Positions 31,017 to 36,897 of a DNA stretch of 36,897 nt are shown one piece after another. Source of the DNA: Bacillota bacterium (GTDB taxonomy: Bacteria > Bacillota > Negativicutes > Sporomusales > UBA7701); the NCBI GenBank assembly GCA_023415775.1, contig JAEZJM010000005.1, positions 1-36,897 of the forward strand, given 5' to 3'. A program made the position numbers and the translations under genes. The stretch's first letter is position 1. Each line of letters opens with the position of its first letter. The notes below the pieces were generated by a model. That model worked only from the letters and a program-made list of their open reading frames with translations, did no database searches and was not told the origin of the DNA.

Positions 31017-31724
31017 TCAGGCGAGGCTGATGAAGCGCCGCAGGAGGCGCTGCCCGTAAGAGTTATCCACCAGCGAATTTTTCAGTTTATCGATATCGAA
31101 GCCTTCCCGGCGCAGCGCCTGGCTTTCTTCCTCGATATAGGCGAGCATCACTGCCGCGCTGAATTCGGGATGGAACTGAACACCCCAGATATTATCGTGG
31201 ATTACGAAGGCATGATGGGGTTCGAAGGCGTTCGCGGCCAGCAGGCGGGCAGCGGGAGGCAGCTTTAGGACAGTCTGGGCGTGGAAGACGTGGCCCGGAA
31301 ATTTTTCCGGCAGGCAGCCCAACAACGAGTCTTTTTTGCCTGCGTCGTTGAGCTGGATTTCGACGGCGCCCACTTCCCGGCCGCGGGGGTGGTAGCCGAC
31401 GGTTCCGCCCCAGGCGGCGGCGATGATCTGGTGGCCGTAGCACAGGCCGAGGACAGGCACGGAGGCGCCGCACACGTGCCTGAGCCAGTGGGCGAGACGC
31501 CTGCTCCAGTTCTCCCGGTCGGTGACCATGGCGTGCGAGCCGGTTATGATGACGGCGGAGACGTCCTTGAGCGCCGGCATGGTTTTGGCGATAAAGACGG
31601 GGGCGATGACAACGTCGCTGGCCGGGATGCCGATGCGCTCGATGATATAGTCTTCGAAATCGCCGTGTTTTTGCCGGATCGACGGGAAGGTCGTTCCGGT
31701 CTTTATGATAAGCAATTTTTTCAT
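31017..31724 (-). CDS. Class I glutamine amidotransferase (GMP synthase-like)
   Basis: A 235-residue protein. The catalytic triad of class I glutamine amidotransferases is visible: Cys95 in LGLCYGHQ, His185 and Glu187 in VQFHPEF. There is no synthetase domain, so it is a stand-alone amidotransferase or a gamma-glutamyl hydrolase-like enzyme of the type annotated GuaA-like (COG0518). The partner is unknown. The start at ATG 31724-31722 (MKKLLIIKTGTTFPS) is preferred because the family begins there; an in-frame TTG at 31757 has a GAAGGGA sequence nearby and is possible. It appears to be transcribed alone. Confidence 0.88.
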   Translation of the reverse strand: MKKLLIIKTGTTFPSIRQKHGDFEDYIIERIGIPASDVVIAPVFIAKTMPALKDVSAVIITGSHAMVTDRENWSRRLAHWLRHVCGASVPVLGLCYGHQIIAAAWGGTVGYHPRGREVGAVEIQLNDAGKKDSLLGCLPEKFPGHVFHAQTVLKLPPAARLLAANAFEPHHAFVIHDNIWGVQFHPEFSAAVMLAYIEEESQALRREGFDIDKLKNSLVDNSYGQRLLRRFISLA

Positions 31725-31897
31725 TACGGCACCCGCATTCCAAAAAAATAACCCCAAGGGATTTCCCTTCGGGCTTCGTTGCTCACTTTTATAATAAATA
31801 CCTCAGGTCTATTTGTCAATTCGGGGATGGGCCGGGATTGGCGGCGGGGGCGATGCCGGACGGGTTTCGGCGTAGAGGTAATTCTGCCGCCGGGTGT

Positions 31898-32758
31898 CTA
31901 GCCGAGCGGGGTTTTGTCGCGCACGATCCGGAGGAAGCTGCGCACCGGCCGGGAAAGCGTTTTGTCGCGGTGATGGATGAGCCAGATGCTGAAGCCGAGG
32001 CGCGGCATATTGGCGAATTCGCTGAGCGTGCCGTCCGCGAGGAGCGGTTTGGCCATGATGTGCGGCAGGGCGCCCGCGCCGAGGCCCTGGAGGATGGCGT
32101 TTTTGATGGCCTCGGAGTCGGTGTAGACGATCGCGGGACGGATTTTTTTGCCGAGGGCTTTTTCATAGAGGGACCGGAACAGGCCGCCGCTTTTGTAGGC
32201 GAGGAGCGGATAGTCGGCGATGGCGGCGCTGTTATGGTATTTTTCGCGCGTCTGGCGGTGCGCTACCCAGACGAGCTGGTCTTTGAGGACTTCGAACTGA
32301 ATGAGGCTGTCGGACGATATCTGGTTCTGGACGAACCCGAGGTCGAAGCGGTTGTCGAGTATGCCTTTGACGACGTCGGGGGTGTGGGGGCAGAGTTCGA
32401 CGGTGACGGTGCTGTTGGGGATTTGGGCGGCAAATTCCTGCAGCAGCGGGGGCAGGAAGTGGTTGACCATGGCGGAGGCGACGCCGAGGTGGACGTTGCC
32501 GGGATAGGCGCTGAGCGCTTCCTGCGCTTCGCCGTAGCTTTTGAGCAGTTGCTCGGCGTGGGCGACAAGGGTGCGCCCGGCGTCGGTGATGAAGAGTTTT
32601 TTGCCGACGCGGTCGAAGAGCATTACGCCGAAGTGCTGCTCCAGGGCCCGGATCTGTCCGGTGATGGTGGGCTGGGAAAAGCTGAGCTGTTCCGCTGCCT
32701 GGGTCATGTTGCCAAGTCTGGCGACGGTGAGGAAGGTGTGGAAAAACTGGATGTCCAT
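31898..32758 (-). CDS. LysR-family transcriptional regulator
   Basis: A 286-residue LysR regulator starting MDIQFFHTFLTVARLGNMTQ at ATG 32758-32756 with GTGGAGG seven bases upstream. The winged helix (residues 1-60, AAEQLSFSQPTITGQIRALEQHF) is complete, followed by the effector domain (NVHLGVASAMVNHFLPPLLQ...). A LysR-type palindrome (32867-32881) lies 109 bp upstream, between this gene and the divergent small membrane peptide gene at 32960. Target and effector unknown. The GATase downstream is in the same direction but 174 bp away. Confidence 0.92.
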   Translation of the reverse strand: MDIQFFHTFLTVARLGNMTQAAEQLSFSQPTITGQIRALEQHFGVMLFDRVGKKLFITDAGRTLVAHAEQLLKSYGEAQEALSAYPGNVHLGVASAMVNHFLPPLLQEFAAQIPNSTVTVELCPHTPDVVKGILDNRFDLGFVQNQISSDSLIQFEVLKDQLVWVAHRQTREKYHNSAAIADYPLLAYKSGGLFRSLYEKALGKKIRPAIVYTDSEAIKNAILQGLGAGALPHIMAKPLLADGTLSEFANMPRLGFSIWLIHHRDKTLSRPVRSFLRIVRDKTPLG

Positions 32759-32866
32759 GTTTTCCTCCACAGGTTCGCATGGTGTTGTTTTTTGACAGCC
32801 TGCTTATACTTTCCTGAGGGCGGCCCTGTTCTCCTGCCGGGCGGCGGGCCGGCTTCTAGGAAAAAC

Positions 32867-32881
32867 CTATCGATATGATAG
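32867..32881. promoter_or_regulatory. Candidate LysR-binding palindrome
   Basis: CTATC-GATAT-GATAG is a perfect inverted repeat containing the T-N11-A core (T32868, A32880). It sits between the LysR start and the divergent promoter at 32893. Confidence 0.5.
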
Positions 32882-32892
32882 CGATTGCCAAT

Positions 32893-32921
32893 TTCACAGA
32901 CCGCGCCGCGGCGGCTACAAT
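32893..32921 (+). promoter_or_regulatory. Promoter of the 44-residue membrane peptide gene
   Basis: TTCACA (32893-32898), 17 bp, TACAAT (32916-32921), 39 bp upstream of the ATG at 32960. Confidence 0.55.
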
Positions 32922-32959
32922 GTAGTCAAAGAGGATACCCAGCCAGGGAGGTGACGGTA

Positions 32960-33094
32960 ATGGAGATGCTGGTGTTTTATATCGTGGCGCTGCTTTTGTC
33001 GGCTTATCGGGAAGAACCGGCGGAGAAGAAAGCGGATACGCGCAATAAAGTGAGCTTGCGGGCAGCCGCCTTACGCCTGAAACCCGGTCTGTAG
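32960..33094 (+). CDS. 44-residue membrane-anchored peptide
   Basis: MEMLVFYIVALLLSAYREEP followed by a Lys/Arg-rich tail ending LRLKPGL. Residues 3-15 are a short hydrophobic segment that could insert in the membrane, leaving a basic cytoplasmic tail. ATG 32960 has GGGAGGTGACGGTA upstream, and a promoter and terminator of its own (the stop codon lies in the terminator loop). It is divergent from the LysR gene and may be its target. No family recognised; the full set of signals makes it a credible small gene. Confidence 0.6.
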   Translation: MEMLVFYIVALLLSAYREEPAEKKADTRNKVSLRAAALRLKPGL

Positions 33095-33103
33095 ACCGGG
33101 TTT
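33080..33103 (+). terminator. Hairpin over the stop of the small gene
   Basis: AAACCCGGTC (33080-33089), loop TGTA, GACCGGGTTT (33094-33103), then CCGCTTT. The stop TAG spans the loop and first stem base. Confidence 0.65.
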
Positions 33104-33193
33104 CCGCTTTGCGGGGGCGGGTGCGGCGGCAGACACACCATGCTCACATTTTACATAAAATATAACAGAAATGTGGAGAGGGTGATTTGTTTT

Positions 33194-34048
33194 ATGGAGA
33201 TTATCTGCAAGGAAGTCCGCCCATTCCCGCCGCTCGATATGCACCAGGTGTGCTTCTGGCTGCGGATTATGAAGGAGCACTCGCTGTTCATCAAGCTTGG
33301 CCTGCCCTGCGACCAGACTGAGCTTCGCAAGGAGGCGCAGTGTTTCTACGATTTGTTCCAGAAACTGGAGCAGAAGGCCGCCCACGTGAACTGCAACGAA
33401 GCTTTCCGCGCGTTCGTCGAGGAAGTGATGGTGGCGGTTAAGAACCTTTTCGCCTTTAAGCGCCATCTGCTGTGCCTGCTGGTGGAGTGCAAGATCCGCG
33501 GCGGGGCGAATTACCCGCTGCTGATCGACCATATCTCGCGCGAGGCGCTGTATTTCTACAAGCTGCTGCAGAAGATCTGCGACGGGGAGATGGAGTACCC
33601 GGTGGACGCGATCGTGAGCGAGAATGTTTTCTGGATCCGTATCATGGCCGATCACCTCAAGTTCATCCGCGGCCTCCTCGATCCGTCGGAACGCGAGACT
33701 TTCGAGCAGGTTCAGGCGCTGAGCGACAAGTGGGACGGCCTCAATCTTCACGCCCGCGACTTCGAGAGCATGCTGTGGCATATGAGGCCGAACAACGATT
33801 TCGCGCGGTTCGAGAAGACGGTAACCGACGCGACGGTCGAGCTGCGCGACTTCAAGGCGCTGGCGCAGGAGCTGATCGAGCAGTGCTGCCTGCTGTCGCT
33901 GATACCGCCGCTGCTGGCCGACCACGTCCGCCGGGAGGCGGAACATTTCCTGCATATTCTGGAGATGATCGGCGAGCTGGGCTGCTGCCCCGATTCGCCG
34001 GTCATCCGCCCCGACGACGACTGCATGGATCTGCCGAAGAGGAAATAG
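33194..34048 (+). CDS. DUF2935 family protein
   Basis: A 284-residue soluble helical protein. Two related segments are visible: LDMHQVCFWLRIMKEHSLFI (about 16-36) and ENVFWIRIMADHLKFIRGLL (about 146-166), an internal repeat of the family's W...H..F pattern. Conserved Glu/His in these helices could bind metal; function is not established. ATG 33194 follows AGGGTG at 11 nt; the frame runs back to 33140 without a better site. It ends at a strong terminator. The window carries a second, diverged copy at 5406-6218 next to bacteriohemerythrin. Confidence 0.85.
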   Translation: MEIICKEVRPFPPLDMHQVCFWLRIMKEHSLFIKLGLPCDQTELRKEAQCFYDLFQKLEQKAAHVNCNEAFRAFVEEVMVAVKNLFAFKRHLLCLLVECKIRGGANYPLLIDHISREALYFYKLLQKICDGEMEYPVDAIVSENVFWIRIMADHLKFIRGLLDPSERETFEQVQALSDKWDGLNLHARDFESMLWHMRPNNDFARFEKTVTDATVELRDFKALAQELIEQCCLLSLIPPLLADHVRREAEHFLHILEMIGELGCCPDSPVIRPDDDCMDLPKRK

Positions 34049-34057
34049 CACCAGCGC

Positions 34058-34086
34058 AAAGGCCGCCGGACGTCCGGCGGCCTTTT
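34058..34086 (+). terminator. Terminator after the second DUF2935 gene
   Basis: AAAGGCCGCCGG pairs perfectly with CCGGCGGCCTTT around ACGT, then T. Confidence 0.9.
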
Positions 34087-34170
34087 GGCGCGCGGCCCCG
34101 GCCCGGGGTTTAAACAGGCGGGCCGGCCGGCATACTAGCAGTGACGGTGAAGGAACAGGGGTGACGCACA

Positions 34171-34866
34171 TTGGATATGAATGAGTTTCTCCGCGATATC
34201 TGGCAGACGTCGCTGGTTTTCCTGACGATGCTGGTTCTGGCGAGGATTCTCGGCAAAACGCAGGTGGGGCAGCTGACTTTATACGAGTACATATGCGGCA
34301 TCACGATCGGCTCAATCGGCGCGAACATCGTGGCTTCCAGGCCCGAGGAGGTGTGGAACCACTATTTCGATCTTCTCCTGTTCTGCAGTCTTACCTTTAT
34401 CGCCGCCCGGGCGACGCTGATCAACAGGCCGCTGCGCAAACTGATCGAGGGCTCGCCGACGATCGTGATCGAGAATGGCCGGATATTGAAGGATAAGCTG
34501 AGGGATTTGCGGTTCGACGTCGACGAGCTGATGGGCCAGCTGCGCGAGCAGGGTATTTTCGACGTCGGCGAGGTGCAGTTCGCCGTCCTGGAGACGTCGG
34601 GGCATCTGAGCGTGCTGCAGAAGGCAGCGTACCGCCCGGCCACGGGGCAGGACCTGAACATCCGCCGGAACGACGCCCGCCTGCCGGTCGAGCTGATGGT
34701 GGACGGCGAGATCGTGGCGGATAACCTGCCCCGCGCCGGGGTATCGCGGGAGTGGCTGCTGAACGAGCTGGCGCTGCGGGGAATAACGGATACCGGTAAA
34801 GTTGTCTATGCCGGGTTCGATACGCAGGGGAATTTTCAGGTGAAGTTGGACGGCAACGGTACGTGA
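34171..34866 (+). CDS. YetF/DUF421 membrane protein
   Basis: A 231-residue protein: three predicted N-terminal helices (about 8-85, with RILGKTQVGQLTLYEYICGI and SIGANIVASRPEEVWNHYFD), then a soluble DUF421 domain (LIEGSPTIVIENGRILKDKL, DELMGQLREQGIFDVGEVQF, and a C-terminal beta segment ending VKLDGN). Members such as YetF/YcaP are common in spore formers, some acting in spore germination-related membranes; molecular role unknown. The TTG at 34171 follows AGGGGTG at 6 nt and is preferred to the ATG six bases later. Single-gene unit with terminator at 34912. Confidence 0.88.
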   Translation: MDMNEFLRDIWQTSLVFLTMLVLARILGKTQVGQLTLYEYICGITIGSIGANIVASRPEEVWNHYFDLLLFCSLTFIAARATLINRPLRKLIEGSPTIVIENGRILKDKLRDLRFDVDELMGQLREQGIFDVGEVQFAVLETSGHLSVLQKAAYRPATGQDLNIRRNDARLPVELMVDGEIVADNLPRAGVSREWLLNELALRGITDTGKVVYAGFDTQGNFQVKLDGNGT

Positions 34867-34911
34867 GCCCAGGCTTCAGGGTGCGCCGCTTGTCGAAAAT
34901 TGAGCGTGTTT

Positions 34912-34940
34912 AAGCCGCGGCCAGTGTCCGCGGCTTTTGC
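34912..34940 (+). terminator. Terminator after the DUF421 gene
   Basis: AAGCCGCGG (34912-34920), loop CCAGTGT, CCGCGGCTT (34928-34936), then TTTGC. Confidence 0.8.
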
Positions 34941-34947
34941 ATGCGAC

Positions 34948-35502
34948 TCATTTCATTTCCGCGGAGAAAAAGCCGAACGCGACGAGGATGTAGAGGGCGA
35001 CGGCCAGCGACGCCAGCCAGGCGAGCGGCGGCCTGACGTGATGGAGGCGGATGATGGGGAACATGACGCAGTCGAAGAGTACGGAGTGGCCCAGTGACCA
35101 GCCGTTGAAGTAGGAGATGCCGCCGATAAGGGTGTCGGCGGTTTCGATGGCCGCGAACAGCATTATCCACGCCAGGACGTATCTGGCCTGCCGCGCCGGG
35201 CCGGCGGCGGGGTAGCTGCCGAGGTAGATGAGCGCGGCCGTCGGCAGGAGGACGAAGGTGTTGAGCAGTTCGACCGTCGTTTCGCTGACTGCCAGGGTGT
35301 CGGCGTTGAAGTCCCACAGAGGGTGATGGTAGGTGACGTAGCCTGCGGCGAGGTTGGCGACCATGACGAACAGCAGGGTGGGATAGTAGCGCCGCCAGCG
35401 CCGCCAATCGCCCCACCGCCAGGCGGCGAGCAGAAAGCCTGCCAGCAGGCCGATTCTAAACAGGATAATCACTGTCCGGGGCTGGATAAGACCGTCCGCC
35501 AC
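34948..35502 (-). CDS. CBO0543-like integral membrane protein
   Basis: A 184-residue protein with about five transmembrane helices. The pattern of a Tyr/Pro start (RYYPTLLFVMVANLAAGYVT, then YHHPLWDF), a charged loop, and late helices (YFNGWSLGHSVLFDCVMFPI) matches the CBO0543 family of Firmicute membrane proteins, common in spore formers and of unknown function. GTG at 35502-35500 is preceded by GGAGGGGGTG at 5-7 nt. It is convergent with the DUF421 gene, and the terminator at 34912 lies between them. Confidence 0.65.
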   Translation of the reverse strand: MADGLIQPRTVIILFRIGLLAGFLLAAWRWGDWRRWRRYYPTLLFVMVANLAAGYVTYHHPLWDFNADTLAVSETTVELLNTFVLLPTAALIYLGSYPAAGPARQARYVLAWIMLFAAIETADTLIGGISYFNGWSLGHSVLFDCVMFPIIRLHHVRPPLAWLASLAVALYILVAFGFFSAEMK

Positions 35503-35636
35503 CCGTTCACCCCCTCCGACCGCGCAAGTGCGGGTCGACGTTATTTTTCGCCCACGGACGGCGGATTATGTGCCCGGCTCCGGGCGAAGGGGCGCCGCAG
35601 CCAGGCCGCGTTTCCGCCGGAATGGCTCCGGAGGGA

Positions 35637-35665
35637 TTGTTTCCGCCAGAAAATCGGTTTACAAT
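35637..35665 (+). promoter_or_regulatory. Promoter of the TauE/SafE gene
   Basis: TTGTTT (35637-35642), 17 bp, TACAAT (35660-35665), 32 bp upstream of ATG 35697. The -35 is imperfect. Confidence 0.5.
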
Positions 35666-35696
35666 GTAGAGTGTCAATAAACTTCGGAGGCAGCCC

Positions 35697-36446
35697 ATGA
35701 TAACGTTGTCCGCCCTTTACGTTTTCGGCGTCATTCTCGTCGCCAGCATTCTGCAGACGATCACCGGCTTCGGCTTTGCCCTCGTCGCCGCGCCGCTGCT
35801 GACTTTCGCCATAGCGCCGAAGGAGGCCGTGATTGTCGTCATTTTCATCGGCATCCTGATAAAAGGCTTCATGGTTTGCAAGACGTGGCGCGAAGGCGCG
35901 TTCGGGCGCATTTTTCTCGTTTTTGCCGCGAGTGTCGTGGGCGCTCTGCCGGGGGCCTATGTTCTCCACGCCGTGAGCGACAGCGTGCTGAAAATCGTCA
36001 TCGGCCTGACGCTGGTGCTGGCGACGCTGGCCATGTACGCCAATTATCGCGTGACCATCCGCCGCCACGGCCTGGCCAAGTCGCTGGTGGGATTTGCGAG
36101 CGGCTTTCTGGGGGCGGTGACCAGTTTCAACGGCCCGCCGCTGATCCTGTACCTGATGAACGAGGGCGGCGACAAAACGACGATCCGGGCCGACCTGGCG
36201 CGCTATTTTCTTCTGTGCAACATGGCGACGATTATGATCGCTTATTTTGTCGGCACCGTTGCCACCGACCGTCTGCCCGGCTACGCGGCGGTGTCGGTGC
36301 CGGCGATCCTGCTCGGCTGGTGGCTGGGACAGAAGATTTTCCGGCGCATCGACGCCACGCTTTTCCGCCGCATCGCTCTCGGCGTCATTTCGCTGAGCGG
36401 GCTGGTGACGTGCGGGCTGGGCCTGTGGCCGCTGCTGATGAAGTGA
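35697..36446 (+). CDS. TauE/SafE-family sulfite/anion exporter
   Basis: A 249-residue inner-membrane protein with about eight helices in two repeats. The motif near residues 20-35 (SILQTITGFGFALVAAPLLT) and its repeat (GFASGFLGAVTSFNGPPLIL, about 131-150) mark the TauE/SafE (DUF81) family, which exports sulfite, sulfoacetate or related organosulfur anions, or takes up such compounds. Substrate unknown here. ATG 35697 has GGAGGCAGCCC upstream. It is a single gene with its own promoter and a strong terminator at 36441. Confidence 0.9.
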   Translation: MITLSALYVFGVILVASILQTITGFGFALVAAPLLTFAIAPKEAVIVVIFIGILIKGFMVCKTWREGAFGRIFLVFAASVVGALPGAYVLHAVSDSVLKIVIGLTLVLATLAMYANYRVTIRRHGLAKSLVGFASGFLGAVTSFNGPPLILYLMNEGGDKTTIRADLARYFLLCNMATIMIAYFVGTVATDRLPGYAAVSVPAILLGWWLGQKIFRRIDATLFRRIALGVISLSGLVTCGLGLWPLLMK

Positions 36447-36486
36447 AACCCGGCGATGAATTCATCGCCGGGTTTCACTTTTTTAT
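36441..36486 (+). terminator. Perfect 40-bp palindrome terminator
   Basis: AAGTGAAACCCGGCGATGAA is followed immediately by its exact reverse complement (36461-36480) and then TTTTTTAT. It starts inside the TauE/SafE stop codon. Confidence 0.95.
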
Positions 36487-36504
36487 TTGTCGGCGGCCGG
36501 CGGC

Positions 36505-36897
36505 TCAGCTGCGCAGCGGCTTGGTGCCGAAGCGAGGCCCCTGCGCGGTGTACACGGAGAGGGTGTGGCGCAGCCAGTTGGCGTCGTCGCAGGCGGGGAA
36601 GTCTTCGCGGATATGGTGGCCGCGCGTTTCGGCGCGGGCGAGGGCGCTGCCGGCGACGAGGACGGCGATTTCGGCCATGTTCTCTAGTTCGAGCAGTTCG
36701 ACGAGCCGCTGGTTGAAGACGCCGGCGTGAGGCACACGGGCGGCCGCGAGTTCGGCCTGCGTTTCGCGGGCCAGCCGCGCCAGGCGCGTAAGCCCCGCGG
36801 CGTCGCGGCCGACCCCGGCGTGCTCCTGGACGGCGGCGCGCAGCCGGTCGCGGAGGGCGGCGATGTCCGTGCCGCCGCTTTTGCCGCGGGCCAACCG
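36505..36897 (-). CDS. Fumarate reductase/succinate dehydrogenase-type flavoprotein, C-terminal part
   Basis: The last 130 codons of a leftward gene whose start is beyond the right edge. The segment ENMAEIAVLVAGSALARAET followed by RGHHIREDFPACDDANWLRHTL is the C-terminal helical domain and R-x-E-(S/T)-R-G-x-H-x-R-x-D-x-P signature of FrdA/SdhA, also shared by L-aspartate oxidase and adenylylsulfate reductase A. The TauE/SafE gene on the left is convergent. The substrate-binding and FAD motifs are not visible, so the exact enzyme is open; a respiratory fumarate reductase or similar is most likely. Confidence 0.85.
   Translation of the reverse strand, partial: RLARGKSGGTDIAALRDRLRAAVQEHAGVGRDAAGLTRLARLARETQAELAAARVPHAGVFNQRLVELLELENMAEIAVLVAGSALARAETRGHHIREDFPACDDANWLRHTLSVYTAQGPRFGTKPLRS

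Noticed and set aside
31838..32878. 346-residue plus-strand frame
   Set aside because: Antisense to the LysR gene, with biased composition.

Overview
The window looks like chromosomal DNA of an anaerobic, spore-forming-type Firmicute, most likely a Negativicute (Sporomusa-like). This is inference from gene content: a selenocysteine formate dehydrogenase, a LarA-type nickel enzyme, a bacteriohemerythrin, two DUF2935 proteins, a YetF/DUF421 protein, a CBO0543-like membrane protein and strong AGGAGG ribosome sites. No rRNA or species marker is present. Most of the sequence is GC-rich. Roughly 8.0-9.7 kb and 20.46-24.1 kb are visibly AT-rich and look acquired.

Layout: (1) 1-4160 is the right end of an integrative element or prophage. 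It has leftward early genes (one encoding a 12-bp-repeat Ala/Asp/Trp-rich tail), a divergent Xre regulator pair with shared operator-like motifs, a tiny free-standing integrase arm domain translationally coupled to a tyrosine integrase, and the target tRNA-Arg(ACG). (2) 4348-7750 holds the RarD permease, a DUF2935 protein, bacteriohemerythrin and a secreted protein of unknown family. (3) 7751-8730 is a gene-poor scar with a rarD-like fragment, a selC-like tRNA 3' end and strong terminators. (4) 8731-12514 is an aromatic-acid module: LysR regulator, divergent gamma-resorcylate-type decarboxylase and MFS carrier, followed by a decayed TsgA-like MFS gene. (5) 13398-20460 carries a secreted metallophosphoesterase, a small protein, a LarA homologue, a tandem-domain polysaccharide deacetylase, and a stand-alone selenocysteine formate dehydrogenase read through an in-frame TGA with a SECIS hairpin and preceded by four 12-bp repeats. 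(6) 20705-24100 is an AT-rich island of two tandem geranylgeranyl-reductase-like flavoproteins and a protein resembling ferredoxin-dependent bilin reductases. (7) 24352-29331 is an Fe3+/FbpABC-type ABC importer with two different ATPases and one fused permease. (8) 29637-36897 holds a Pro/Ala-rich protein, TPR lipoprotein, class I glutamine amidotransferase, a second LysR, a 44-aa membrane peptide, a second DUF2935, DUF421, CBO0543-like and TauE/SafE proteins, and the 3' part of a fumarate-reductase/succinate-dehydrogenase-type flavoprotein leaving the window.

How parts may work together: the LysR, decarboxylase and MFS carrier probably import and decarboxylate a hydroxybenzoate. The ABC operon has an internal terminator hairpin after the binding-protein gene, likely setting high binding-protein and lower transporter expression. 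The most unusual locus is the bilin-reductase-like gene with two FAD reductases, a possible tetrapyrrole- or isoprenoid-reducing system in a non-photosynthetic anaerobe.
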